From: Monodelphis domestica
Lineage: Eukaryota > Chordata > Mammalia > Didelphimorphia > Didelphidae
Reading direction: 5' to 3'
Length of the DNA stretch: 64,000 nt
Assembly: GCF_027887165.1 (NCBI RefSeq)
Contig: NC_077230.1
Location: 33,369,351-33,433,350, forward strand
The translations under genes were made by a program, and so were the position numbers. Below, piece after piece: positions 1 to 12,035 of the stretch. The notes beneath the pieces are model-generated. The model was not told where the DNA came from, searched no databases, and saw nothing but the letters and a program-made list of their open reading frames with translations. Each line of letters opens with the position of its first letter. Position 1 is the stretch's first letter.

Positions 1-54
1 ACATATTACTATCAGGATTATAGAGCATGATATTTACGTAATCAGGGGTAAAGC

Positions 55-482
55 ATTGAATGTCCTCTATACTCAGGCTCCAACCTATCTTCCCAGCCTT
101 ATTTCATACCATTCCCTTTTAAGAACTTTATGTACTAACAGAAATGTTCTCTCCTTACCAGATTTTATCCTGCCCTCTCTTGTCTCTGTATACCATGCAC
201 ATTCTATCTCCGTCACCTATGAAATATCTCATGTTACATCTTTAGCCTTTTCCAAAGTTTTTCTTCCTTCTAGTCTTAGTTCACATGACATCTCCTTATG
301 AAGCCTTTCTTGAGTTCCCCTCTCTAGCAATGGGGCCTTTCATGTGATTTTGATTCTATGCATTTTGTCACATTTTTACTCATTTTAAAATTTTCTTATT
401 TTGAACCCCTTACTATATTGCAAGTTCTTTTAGCCTAGGTATGGTGATGCTTTTCACCTTTATGTTCCTAGTACCTAGCCAA
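55..482 (+). mobile_element. L2-like LINE 3' end fragment
   Basis: The order of short blocks matches an L2/CR1-clade LINE tail: a pyrimidine-rich stretch, then 'tgaagcctttcttgagttcccc', then 'gcaagttcttttagcc', then 'ttcctagtacctagcc' and an A-run at about 481-491. The 5' part is absent. It is a dead, old insertion. The similar element at 39.06-40.38 kb has the better preserved ending. Assignment is by pattern recognition. Confidence 0.55.
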
Positions 483-491
483 AAAAAAAAA

Positions 492-1300
492 ATCCAACCT
501 TAAACATAAAAGCATTTATTAAGGCAATGAAAATTATAATAACAAATAATATTACACTCAATGTCAAATTCATCAATTATGTCAGAAGAGGTTATGCAAT
601 GATGAAGGCAGGCAATTCCAGCAAGAGGTGCCAGTAGGAGACAAAGTGTATTTTTGTCCTGAATCGTGTCCTGAAACACACCATTACAGTGGATGGAAAG
701 CCCTGGTAGGAAACCTTAAATACTACTGAACTAGACTTTAGTGTTAGCATGGATAATTAGAAAGCCTGCCAGTGTACTTCGGCAATTCCTAACATTTAAA
801 GATGCATGTAGACTTTGGAAGTGCTTATTCCTAACTTCTACTGACAAGTCCAGCCTCCAGAGAGTGAGGTAGATTTCATTTTTCTCAGCACTCTAGGGCA
901 GTGAGGGTGTCTTTCTTATCTTCCACTGGGATCTCAATAACTAACATATATTTTCTTTTGCAAAAGAATATTTACCGATAGGTGGATCAGAACAATTTGT
1001 TCCACAGGCATTAAGATGGCTGAAGCAAGCACTGTGGAATGACTACAGTTTGATCAGTGTTCAATACACAAATCATTCTGAATAATACCTTACCAGCTTG
1101 TGTCATGAATTAAACATTTCTGAGTATTCCAGCTCTATAAATATTTATTTCTACATTTTTATAGTACAACAATGCAGTATGCTCTCTTTAATAATATTTT
1201 TGTTTCATATTCCAATTATTTGTATAACAAGCAGGGTATATTTGTTTACAAAAAATAATTTTTGTTTTTATATATCAATACAAATTTCATGTCGCAAATT
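492..1300. other. Unclassified AT-rich intergenic DNA
   Basis: I see no long reading frame, SINE head, LTR end or LINE motif here. It separates the L2 tail from the old minus-strand L1. Confidence 0.5.
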
Positions 1301-2769
1301 TTAGCTGCTCCCCGTACACCCTCTTCTCTTCCATTTGAAAAATTCAATTTAATTTTCCATTCAAAATTCTATTTTCCCTTCCTAACTTTTCTATTCATAA
1401 GGCAAGACATACAATATTCATTACATACTTCATGAAGACATGCAACACATTTTTACATTAGTCATCCTCCCCCCAAAAAGAAAAATGTACTTCACTCTGT
1501 ACTTAGTCTGTCAGTTTTTTCTCTGGAGGTGAATAGCATTTTTCATCATGAGTTCTTTGGAATTGAGGTAGATCATTGTATTGAGCAGTCTTTCACAGTT
1601 GGTTTTTCTTTTAATATTGTTGTTACTGGGTAGATTAGTTCTGCTTACTTCACTTTGCATCAGTTCATCTTAGTTTTCCAGGGTTTTTTTTTTCCTGAAA
1701 CTATCATCTTCATAATATTTTTACAGCACAATAGTATTACAAAAGGATCTGCTTATATAGGTTCTTTTCCTTTTTCTTTGACCTCTTTGGGGGCATAGAC
1801 CTATTGATACTACTGCTTGGTTAAAGGCAATGTTTCATAGTTTGGGGGGGGCATAGTTTCAAATTGCTCTACAGAATAGGTGAACTAGTTTATAGCTCTA
1901 CCAACACTGTTACACATGTTTTTTTCTGTCATCTTAGCCAATCTAATGGTTTTGAGGTGGCACTTCAAAGTTTTGATTTGCATTTTTCTCATTAGTGATT
2001 TAAGACTTTTTTTTATATGACCATTTATAGCAATAATTTATCCCTCTGAAAATTCTTCATATCCCTTGACCATTTATGAACTGGGGAATGTTCTTATTCT
2101 TATAAAAGTAGCCCTATATATTTCAGAAGTTAGACCTTTATCATAGAAATTTGCTACAAAGATTTTCCTCTTTTTCAAGCTTTTCTTCTAATTTTGGCTG
2201 CACTCATTTTATTTGTGCAAAAGCCTTTTGTATAGTTAAAATAATCTATTTTCCCTCCCATACTCTTTGATTGTGAATTCTTTCCTAATCCATAGACAGG
2301 TTAATTTCTTCCAAACTCCATTAGTTTGTGAATGATATTACCCTTTATGTCTAAGTCATATACCCATTTAGAGTTTATATTGGTATATAATATAAAGTTT
2401 TGATCTGTTTCTAGTTTCTGCCAGACTACTTTCTAGTTTTCCCCAAGTCTTTTTTCAAATGGTAAGTTCTTTTCTCCAAAAGCTGGGATCTGAGTTTATT
2501 AAACATTAAGTTGCTATGCTTGTTGCCTCTTTATATCACTTATTCAGTTACATCACTCTATCTAGTACCAAACTCTTTTAATGATTATAGCTTTATAAAT
2601 AGTTTTGAGATCTGGAGCTACTAGGCTCTTTCCATTTAAAAAACCCCAAAGCCAAAAATAATTTTTGATATTCTTGGCTTTTTGCTTCTCCAAATGAATT
2701 TTGTTATTTTTTATTTTGCCACAATATCAGTAGTTTGATTGCTAGAGAATCTATTTCTGATATGGATTT

Positions 2770-3300
2770 CTAATTTATTGCTTTAAATTGAAGCTCAGAT
2801 TTATCCTGCAAACCTCTTTCCTATTCTTTGTTCCTAACAAACTCAAAAAATACTTTTTACATGCCTCTATCCTGGAGCATTTTCTAATTTAGTGTACTTG
2901 AAAAGTGAGATTATGGGATCTATACTGCCCAGTAGATAATGTCCAATTTAGGTTAGGCAGCAGGATAGGGTCCCACATTGGAGTGAACAAACAATGTCAC
3001 TCTTAACTGTATGACCTGATTTCTGGAATCCTAGGCACAGGGATGTGATTTTCCATTATCAATTGAGGAATTGGGGAGGGACCAAGGGAATATTGGATTA
3101 CCTTCTTATTACCTATTCACCAACTAGAGGTGTCTTGAGTTGTTTAGGGGAAGGGCTGAATAATGATCCTCCAAAATTTATGTTTTTAATGACTCATGAT
3201 GCTGTATCTCTTGGTCTTTATCAAGAAAGATTGCTAACCAATAAATTTATTGGTAATTGCTAGCCTGATTGATAAATTGATTTTTTTTACCTGGACCCCA
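2770..3300. mobile_element. Unclassified ~530-bp insertion inside the old L1
   Basis: L1 ORF2 sequence stops near 2.75 kb and resumes near 3.30 kb at almost the adjacent L1 position. The block between is not L1. It carries 'ccaataaatttattgg' near 3237, which includes AATAAA in a palindromic setting, so a decayed LTR is possible. I could not define TG/CA ends or a TSD. An open stretch at 3045-3263 is not a convincing gene. Confidence 0.4.
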
Positions 3301-3829
3301 ATATCTTAGAATTTTTAATCATTACAGTTGCATGACACTGAATGTATTGATTTAGGTAATATTGACTTTTTTATTACATTGGTTCAGCCTATTCATGAAC
3401 AATGACTTCTCCATTTATTTAGACCTATCTTTGTGTGAAGAATGTTTTGTAATTGTGTTCCTATAGTTCTTATATTTGTCTTACAGATAGACTCTCAAAT
3501 ATTTCATATTGTTTGAAATTATTTTAAATGAAATTTCTTATTCTATCTCTTCCTACTAGCTTTTGTTGGAAGATATATAAAAATGTTGATGATTTGTGTC
3601 AGTTTATTTTATACCCTGCTACTTTGCTTTTCATCATATGAAAAAAAATGTAGTTTTGTTTTCTCATTGCCTATGTAATTGCTCATGCTCAATTTCTTTT
3701 TCTTGTTCTATTGCTATAATTCATATCATACAATATTTAACAATAATGGAGATAATGGACATTCTTGCTGTCTCCCTGATCTTATCAAAAAGACTTCTAG
3801 ATTATCCCTATTATAACTAACAAATATTT

Positions 3830-4485
3830 ATAACCAAACTGATAGGGTAAATATTATTGGTAGAGGTTGATAAAAGTTGTGCATAGCAGTTTGGTAAACC
3901 AGAGATAGGAAATAGGATAGAATATCTCTTATATAGTTTATACCTAAAGATTTAAACCCTATGCTAAAATCTATAAGAAAGCCCTAAATCTAAGAATCTT
4001 CTTGCCTGACAAAACAGGCCTAAACTTATCTACTTTGTCTAACTATTATTAAAATGTCTAACTATTTTATCTAACTAATCAATGAACATTAAATCAATAA
4101 TACACTCCTTAAAGTAATTCTATTAACTGTTATAAATCAACTGTCAGAACCTCTTGACAAGAGACACTGATGCAGCAACTCCTTCCTCAAGACACTCAGG
4201 AGAAAAGCCTTTATAACAGTCCTCTTCTCAAATTGGTATGTGTATCCCAAACTTTCAAAAGTAACTGTCAGATCTTCTTGACTGAGTGAGCAATACAGCA
4301 ACTCCCGAAAACTCCTGCTCCCAGAGAACCCAGAGAAAATGGAGTGAGTCTCTTAACTGAAAATCTGTCCTTATAAAAACTGCTCTTAAAGAGACCATGT
4401 GAAATTAAATAACTTCTGCTCTGAGGAGACAGTGAATTAAATAAAACTCTTTATAACATTCCCATAATAGATAATGTTTCCGATT
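3830..4485 (+). mobile_element. LTR-like insertion with internal duplicated unit
   Basis: This is non-L1 sequence between two L1 pieces. It contains two diverged copies of a unit of about 125 bp, starting at 4138 and 4262. Each begins 'aactgtcaga' and has 'cagcaactcc' about 35 bases later. A TATA-like 'ccttataaaaactgctctt' near 4370 and AATAAA near 4440 suggest an LTR promoter and poly(A) region on the plus strand. Ends and TSD are not resolved, and the family is not recognised. Confidence 0.4.
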
Positions 4486-4499
4486 AGTTTTAGATAGGT

Positions 4500-5385
4500 A
4501 CTACTCATTATTTTAAGAAAAATTCCATTCCACAAGTCATTTTTCAATTGAAAAATGGTCAAAGGATATGAACAAACAATTTTCAGATGAAGAAATCAAA
4601 GCTATCAATAATCAAATTAAAAATATTCTAAATCACTCTTTATTTGAGAATTGCAAATTAAAATAATGCTGAGATACCACCCTACACCTATCAGATTGGC
4701 CAATATGGCAGCAAAGGAAAGTAGAAAATGCTAGAGGGGATGTGGCAAAATTGGGACACTAATGTGTTTTTGGAGTAGTTGTGAACTAATTCAACCTTTC
4801 TGGAGGGCAATTTGGTACTATAACAAAAGGTCTGTAAAACTGTGCATATCCTTTGATATGGTAACACCACTACTAGATCTGTACAAAAAGATAATAAAAA
4901 AAAGGGGAAAGCACCTACTTGTACAAAAAATATTTATAGCTGCTCTTTTTATGGTGTCAAAAGAATTGGAAATTGAGGGGATGCCCATAAATTGGGGAAT
5001 GGCTTAGCAAATTATGGTACATGTTGATGATGGAATACTATTGTGTTATAAGGAATGATAAGCAAGATGATTTCAGAAAAAAGGCTGGAAAGATCTGCAG
5101 GAACTGATGCAGAGCAAAATAATCAGAACTAGGACAATATTGTATCCAATAACAGCAATATTGGGCAATGATTATCTGTGAAAACTTGACTACTTCCAGC
5201 AATGCAATGATCTAGGACAATCCTGAAAGACTTATGAGGGGGAATGCTGTCTACCTCCATAGAAAGATCTGTTGGAGTCGTGTTTCACAGCACATAATGC
5301 TTGGGGGGGAAGTTGGTGTTGACCAATATGGAAGTGTGTTTTTCATGACAAAAAATGAGAGCTGAATTTTGTTAAAAGTTTTTGC
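4500..5385 (+). mobile_element. 5'-truncated L1 (ORF2 C-terminus and 3' UTR)
   Basis: Plus-strand sequence matches the end of L1 ORF2: 'tcaattgaaaaatggtcaaaggatatgaac', then 'agattggccaatatggcagc', then 'caacctttctggagggcaatttgg'. A 3' UTR follows to about 5385. It equals the C-terminal part seen in reverse at 24.6-25.2 kb. The longest open stretch (4762-5007) is a remnant of that C-terminus. It lies inside the opposite-strand L1, directly after the LTR-like block. Confidence 0.75.
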
Positions 5386-6487
5386 AGTATATATTAAAAT
5401 ATTTCTATATTTTTGTTGTTTTTGATATGCTTATTTATTGAAATTATACTTGAAAATTTTCCCAATATTGAAGTATTCCTATATTTCTGGTATGATCAAA
5501 TGATCAAATCAAAATGATCATAGTGTGTGACTTTTGTGTTATATTGCTGTAATATCTTAGCTAGTATTTTATTTTAAATATTTCATCATTATCCATTAGA
5601 GAAAGTGGTTGATAATTTTCTGTTTTTCCTCTTTCTAGTTTTAGAAATAAAAACCACATTTGTGTCAGAAAGAATTTGGTAGGAATTCTTTACTTATTTT
5701 TTCAAACAGAATTGTTCTTTAAACATTGGATAGCATTACTTTGTAAACCCATCTGTTCCTGGGTTTTTTCCCCTAATGCTCCCTAATTTATGGCTTGTTC
5801 AAGTTTTCTGTTTTCTAGTCTTTTAATCTGAATAATTTACAGTTTGTAAATATTCATCCATTTCATTGAAATAGTTAGTTTATTAGCATTTAGTTGTAAA
5901 ACTGCTTCTAACAACTGCCTTAATTTCATCTTCATTTATTTTTAATACTGGTGGTTTAGTTTTCTTTCTTTTTCTAATCAAACAAGCCAATGGCTTATCT
6001 TTTTGTTTTAAAAAAACAACTCTTGGTTTGTTTTGTTTTTACTTTCAATTTAATCTCTCTTTTGATTTTCAGAATATCTATTTTGGTGTTTAAGGGGCTT
6101 TTCAATTTGTTCTTTTTAGTTGGATGTCCAACTTATTGATTTGCTTTTTCTTTTTAATTGATGTAAATATTTAAAGATATACATTTTCTTCAAATTTGTT
6201 TTGGTTTTGCATCCCACAATTTTTTTATATTATCTAATTGTTATAATTTTTAAAAATGTAATTGTTTCTGTAATTTGTTCTTTCAATTCTAACTGTTCAG
6301 GAATATTTAGTTTACAATTAATTTTAAATCTATACTTTAAAATATTTTCACTGAATGAAATTCTTCTTGAATTATCTTTTGAAAAAGGTTCACTTGACTT
6401 TTCTGCATTTGTGAATTTTTATGTCCTAATATATTATCAATTTTTGTGAAAGTATCATGCACACCCAAGAAATAGGTATATTCCTTT

Positions 6488-6709
6488 CTATTCCCATTCT
6501 ATTCTACAGAGGTCTGTAACTTCTAAAATCCTATTCATCTCCCATGTAGGTAAAGAAGAGATAAGTTGAGTTCCCCCTAATATTAAAATTTTACCATTTT
6601 TCTTCTGTAACTCATTTAATTTTTCCTTTAAGAACCTGGAATCTATACTACTTGGTGCATATACATTCAGTGTAGATATCAATTCATTGTCTTTTGTACC
6701 TTTTAGCAA
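6488..6709 (-). pseudogene. L1 ORF2 endonuclease remnant
   Basis: A 73-codon open stretch within the old L1. It matches the middle of the L1 apurinic endonuclease domain, including a 'YAPSSIDSRFLKEKL' segment equivalent to 'YAPNGIASKFLIEKL' in the younger copy. The catalytic GD(L/F)N motif is degraded to GGTQ, so the domain is not functional. Confidence 0.7.
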
Positions 6710-7659
6710 AATGTTTCTCTGATTATCTCTTTTAATCAGATTTATTTTTGCTATTGTTTTTCTGAGATCGATTGCCTTTTTTTAAAAACTTTAGCTGAAA
6801 CCTAAGATTTTGCTCAATCATATTTTAAAAAAGCTATGCGTCTTTCTAAGTGAGTTTCTTATAAACAATCTTTTGTTGGATTTAGGTTTCTAACCTGTTC
6901 TACTATCCTCTTCTATTTTATGGATGAGTTCATCCTAATCACATTCACAACTGATTACCATCTATGCATTTCCCTCTGTCCTATTATCTTCTCTATTTTT
7001 TACCTCATCTCCTCAAGATTGTTTTGCTTATGATCACTGTCTCCATTAATATGTACTTCTCATTCCCCCCACTCCCTCTTACCCTATTCTCTTCTTTATT
7101 CCTTGTTGGATAAGATAAAATTTTGTACTTTTGTGTGTATGTATATTCTTCCTTCCTTAAATCAGTTTATATGAGAGTAAAGTTTAGCACTGCCCAGTCT
7201 CAGTCCCCTATTCTCCATTCCAATGTCTAAATTCTCCATTTTAGGTCTCATTTATGCAAAGTAATTTCCCCCATTCCTCTTTTCTCTTCCTCCTTCTTCC
7301 AGTGTGTCCCTCCTTTTTTAACTTTGCATCCTTAAAGATATTCCTAACATAATACTCACACTCATGCCTAATAAGTAGATTCCTTATGAATTATTAATAA
7401 GGTTCTATAATTCATTAATATCATCTCTTAAAGGAATGTGAACAATAAAACATTAACATGTTTTTAATCCCTTGTGATTTCTTACTCATGTTTACTTTTT
7501 CATGTTTCCATTGAATCTTGTGCTTGATTGACAAAATTTCTATTCAAGTCTGTTCATTAGAAATGCCTGGAAGTCCTTTATTTCATTAAATATCTTTTTT
7601 TTTTTTTAATCTTGTAGGGTTATACTGTTTTGCCAGGTAGATTATTCTTGATTATAATC

Positions 7660-8111
7660 TGTAAACCTCAAAATTTCTTAGACTTATAAATGTTGGAAAT
7701 TTCACCATTGGGAAATTTCATACTTGGAAAATTTCTTACTGATAGTCTATTGGAATGTGAACCCCATTGGCATGGGAGGTTCCTTCTCCTCCCTACTTAA
7801 GATTACTTTAGGACAGAAACCTTTTGCTGAACAATGGAAAGGGCTTTGACCTATGCTTAAGCACAGAACAGGAATTTCTTTGAGTCTCTCTCTTGGCTTT
7901 TTTTTTGGACTTCCGTTTTGGAGCAGGCGATCTCTTGCGTGATGTGAGGTTATTTTGTCTAGGCCTCTGGCCTAGGCACATGTTTCTTACTTGTATATTC
8001 TTTAATCTTTAACCTTTAATAAACCTCTAAAAAATATAATACTCCTTGCAGAGAGAAACTAATTTCTACCTGCCTCAGTCTCCCCATCTCCCCTGAATTT
8101 TAATCTTTACA
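7660..8111 (+). mobile_element. Solo LTR, family A, with 4-bp TSD (AATC)
   Basis: A 452-bp LTR starts TGTAAACC and ends CTTTACA, flanked on both sides by AATC (7656-7659 and 8112-8115). The poly(A) signal AATAAA ('ctttaataaacctct') is near 8020. The last 200 bp is almost identical to the LTR ending at 51543, and the one at 42980-43254 is a more diverged member. A 4-bp TSD fits gammaretrovirus-like (ERV1) integration. The insertion splits ORF1 of the old L1. The internal region has been lost by LTR-LTR recombination. Confidence 0.88.
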
Positions 8112-8827
8112 AATCCTAGTTCTTTCGCCTGCCAGAATATCATATGTTAAGCCCTCCACATCTTGACAATGGACAAGTGTGATCCTGTGGTTCCATGATA
8201 TTTCCATTATTTCTTTCTAGACATTTTTGGTATTTTATCTTCAACCTGGAAACTCTGGATTTTGGCTATAATATTCCTGGGAATTTCCATTTTTTAATTT
8301 CTCTAAGAAGATGACCAGTAGATTCTTTCAATTTTTACTTTGCCCTCTGGTTATAAAAAATATATGAGCATTTTTCCATTATAATATCTTCAGATTTTTT
8401 TCATGACTTTTTAATAGGTTAATGATTCTTAAATTATCTCTCCTTAATCTACTTTCTAGGTGAGGAAAATTTTTCTGTTTCCTATAAGATTTTTGCATTC
8501 TTTTCTATTTTTGAGTCTTTGTTTTATTAACTTTATTATTAACCTTTATTAATTTTTGATGTCTCATGGAGCCATTAGTTTTACTTGACCAACTCTAATT
8601 TTTAAGAAGTTATTTTTTTCAGTAGGTTTTTTTTTGGTTCCTCTTTTACCATTTGGCCAATTCTGATTTTTAAAGGGCTTCATTCCTTAGTAAATTTTGT
8701 GCCTCTTATCAAGCTGTTAGTTCTTTTTTCATAATTTTTTGAATAAAACTAATGCCTTTTTCCAATTTTCCCTCTATCCCTCTGTTTGATTTTTAAATTT
8801 TTTTTTACTTTAAAAAAGCTTTCTTTA

Positions 8828-9035
8828 ATGGGCAGCTGGGTTGCTCAGTGGATTGAGAGTCAGGCCCAGAGATGGGAGGTCCTGGGTTCAAATTTGACCT
8901 CAGATACTTCCTAGCTCTGTGACCCTGGGCAAGTCACTTAACCCCCATTGCCTAGCTCTTACCACTGTACTGCCTTAGAACCAATACCCAGTATTGATTC
9001 TAAGATAGAAGGTAAGGATTTAAAAACAAACAAAC
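8828..9035 (+). mobile_element. tRNA-derived marsupial SINE with 14-bp TSD
   Basis: The head 'gggcagctgggttgctcagt' contains a pol III A box, 'gggttcaaat' is the B box, and the body ends 'gaaggtaaggatttaaaaac'. The direct repeat AAAAGCTTTCTTTA flanks it at 8814-8827 and 9036-9049, the signature of L1-mediated target-primed insertion. It is inserted in the old minus-strand L1. Confidence 0.9.
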
Positions 9036-9789
9036 AAAAGCTTTCTTTAGCTCTTTTAGGAATTCTTGTTAGGTTTATGTCCAGTTTGAATTTCCCATGA
9101 AGATCCAGCATATAGATGTTTCCAAGTCATCACTTTTTCTGACTATATCCTTCATTTCCCAATCACCATAGTAACTCTTTATATTCAGATTTATTATTAT
9201 TGTTTGAGCTTTTTTCCAGTCTATTACTTCTATTACTTGACTTTGGACTTAATGTTTGGCTCTGCTGGCTCTGCTCACCACTGAGAGTAGGGAATATGGC
9301 TGACTTGAGGTTTCGTTTTTTGTGCCCTGTTGCCACTTTCAGATTTCAGGGGAATGCAACTTTTCAGTGCTTCCAATGTAGTGTGATCCAGGAAAAGATC
9401 TTCCAATTTTCCTTCTGGCCTATGATCTATTCCTTTTACAAGTAGGCTTTCTCTTTCATTGTAGCCCTGAATTCTCTATACCAACTGCTCCTCTCCCCCT
9501 GGAACTGTGACCCAGAAATGGATAGTAGGTGGCAGAACTTCAAGCATCCTGTTCTATGTGTCTTAGAACTATGAACCAGAATTGGACAAGGGATGTCAGA
9601 GCTTCCAATATGGCACCCCTTCTTGCTCCTAATGCTAGTAGTACTAGGGTCCTGCTGGGGTTTCTTTTTTGCCCAGATGTTCAGTGATCTTATATTCTTG
9701 GGCACTGTGCTGCTCCTTGACTGTGCTGTGTACCCAGTTGGTCCCTAATCCAAGTGTCTATAAACCTTTTCTTAGCCTGGCAAAATGAT

Positions 9790-10785
9790 ACACTATACAT
9801 TTTTCTTAGCTTTTTCACTCAAAATTAGGTTTGATGCATTTTTATGTCATTGTGGAAGAGGTTTGGGGGGTACTAAGGCAAAGTTGTCAATTTCTCACTG
9901 TCACATTTTATCTCTCTTTTCTTCTTTCTCATACCTTTTTCCCTCGCTTCCCCCTCTTACCTCTGCCTCTATAATCCCCTCACTTCTCTCCTCCACCCTC
10001 CTCCCTTTCAATTCATTTCCCTCTCCTCTTCTTTACTGCCCATATTTAATCCCTTCTCAGGCATTTGGACATTTGTTTTCACTATAACCTCAGCTCCATC
10101 TTGGTGGTCTTGGAATAGGGCACTATAGAGGCTATTCATAAGGCAGGATTACAATTCTAGTATACTATACAGGTAGTACAGAAGAGACAGAACTTCAAAA
10201 TGAAAAAACAAGAATGTCCAAGTATTTGTGTGCAAGGTGGGAGGTAAGGGTTAGTTACAAATGCCAAGACAAGATCTCAATTTCTAGAACTGGTATAGAA
10301 TGATTGAGTGAAGCCAACATCCAAGGTGACATGATATTGAACATAGCTTTAGAGCTATAGGATTTTATTGTACTATTGTAATGATAAATTGATGTCTAGG
10401 ATGCTCCATATAAGACTGGAAGGCAAGGAGCAGGGAGGCAGTAGTTATTGTACCAGGGCAAAAGAGTTGTATGCAAGTCTAAATTTAAGTCTTTATAATC
10501 TGACGTAGAGAAGTCCATTTAAAGAATTCTTCTACTCCACACGAGGGAATTACTTTAGCAACAGGTGTGCATGTTCTTTGTTTAGGCAAAAAGTTTCTTC
10601 TTGTTTATGTGTTCAACACATTTTGGTGAACCAAGTTTCTGACAAATTTTACTAGGCCTTTCTATATGCTTTTCTTGGATAATATTAGATATTTTGTGTT
10701 TTAGGCTGTGGGTAGAGTCGACAACTCATAGTTTAAGAATCACTAGCTGGTCTTTTGATATGTAAGGAATTTTAAGCCTATGAAT
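9790..10785. other. Unclassified intergenic DNA
   Basis: A pyrimidine-rich stretch at 9.90-10.05 kb makes an apparently open frame, but its composition (Ser/Pro/Leu) and lack of context argue against a gene. No repeat was recognised. Confidence 0.45.
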
Positions 10786-10787
10786 TC

Positions 10788-11062
10788 TTTCTTTCTCTTC
10801 CTCCCTTCCTTCCATCCTTCCTTCCTTCCTCCCTCCCTTCCTTCTTCCTCCCTTCCTTCCTCCCTCCCTTCCTTTCTTTCTTCTTTCCTTCCTTCCTCCC
10901 TTCCTTCCTTCTTTCTTTTTCCTTCCTTCCTTCCTTCCTTCCTTCCTTCCTTCCTTCCTTCCTTCCTTCCTTCCTTCCTTCCTTCCTTCCTTCCTTCCTT
11001 CCTTCCTTCCTTCCTTTCTTCTTTCCTTCCTTCCTTCCTTCCTTTCATTCTTTCTTTTTGAA
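10788..11062. repeat. Long CCTT/CCTTC polypyrimidine microsatellite
   Basis: About 270 bp of almost pure pyrimidine on the plus strand. The core of uninterrupted CCTT units is about 10,920-11,014, with interrupted CTTC and CCCT variants on both sides. Both strands read as open frames only because of the repeat. Confidence 0.95.
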
Positions 11063-11514
11063 TACTCATGTATTTAAAGTTCAAATCACATTATATCCTT
11101 TAATCAGTCATTATAATCCTTGGAGGCAAGTAGACCTCTCATCATGACCAAAGATATCCTATCTGAACCCAAACTGTCTAAAGCACAGAACCTCTGAGCC
11201 ATAGCACTGAATTGAATCTAACAAGATGAAATGGAAATGAATGGAAAGCCCTACACTTGTATCCAAAAGAGCAACTTCCAAAAAACATGATGGTAGCAGT
11301 ATGACCAGGGAGCAGCCTGTCCCAGTCCTAACTCCATCTAATGCCTATTTTCTCTTTTCTAAATTGATTTGGAAACTAGATATGCCCTGATACATTCAAA
11401 GTCTGTTTCTTCCCCTGTTTTCTTGTATGTTTTCGATTTCTAAATACTGACCCAGGTGCAGTCTGTGTAATTTTACCGTGATAAAACCAGTGATCTCTTT
11501 TCTGTCTTCCATAT

Positions 11515-11518
<4 letters not shown>

Positions 11519-11551
<33 letters not shown>
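11519..11551. repeat. (TG)n microsatellite
   Basis: About 16 TG dinucleotides. The surrounding DNA (11.06-12.03 kb) holds no feature I can name. Confidence 0.95.
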
Positions 11552-11555
<4 letters not shown>

Positions 11556-12035
11556 CTACATCTTTGTGTCTATGTGAATATAAAGTAGGGGGCTCACCAT
11601 CATTTGTCTCCTTTGCAAGCCAAGAGAATATGAATGGAAGCTCAATCTTCCTCTTCCCTGAAAGGTTAAAAAAAGAGATGACTTCAGAGAAAAAAAATGC
11701 TGAAGGGACAGAAGGCTGATCAAGTGCCTCAGAAATTCATGGCTATCAAAACAGAGAGACATCAGTGAAATAGTAGGTGAAGGCAAGTGATGCTGCCACT
11801 AGCCCCTGTTAGCACAGTCAGTTTGCACAACCTCTTGAATTGTGTGGTTACTTAATTTGTGGGGTTAGGAAGTCATAGGAACTTCAGCCAGGAGCTAAAG
11901 AACAAAGGAGGAAAACTCATGGGCTCCTTTCTCTTTTCTCTTAGTCCCTTATTTGGGGCAAGAAAAGAGCAGAAGTTAGAACTTATCAGTGAGGGGAAAG
12001 GCTGAAAAGTCTATCTTTAATAGTGGAAGAGCTGT

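Larger units (their letters stand above)
1300..9780 (-). mobile_element. Ancient near full-length L1, minus strand, with nested insertions
   Basis: Read on the minus strand, this is a heavily decayed L1. The 3' UTR lies at about 1.3-1.7 kb. ORF2 C-terminal and reverse-transcriptase sequence is at 1.9-3.8 kb and resumes at 5.4-6.4 kb. Endonuclease sequence is at 6.4-7.0 kb, ORF1 at 7.6-8.8 kb, and 5' sequence reaches about 9.78 kb. It aligns block by block with the younger L1 at 24.3-30.6 kb: for example the ORF1 C-terminal segment at 7.62 kb matches 29.13 kb, and the strand-marker 'tgagttcatcctaatcacattcaca' region at 6.93 kb matches 28.27 kb. No open frame survives. Insertions at 2.77-3.30, 3.83-4.49, 4.50-5.39, 7.66-8.11 and 8.83-9.04 kb interrupt it, so it predates all of them. 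Confidence 0.8.

Noticed and set aside
8828..9035. tRNA-like A and B boxes
   Set aside because: They belong to SINE heads (also at 21.1, 35.2, 44.1, 48.7, 49.3 and 54.2 kb). The rest of the sequence does not fold as a tRNA gene, and the copies end in A-rich tails with TSDs.
9436..9705. 89-codon minus-strand open frame
   Set aside because: Lies in the decayed 5' part of an L1. Chance opening.
10743..11084. Open frames on both strands of 93-113 codons (Lys/Glu/Gly-rich and Phe/Leu/Pro/Ser-rich)
   Set aside because: They are translations of the CCTT microsatellite.
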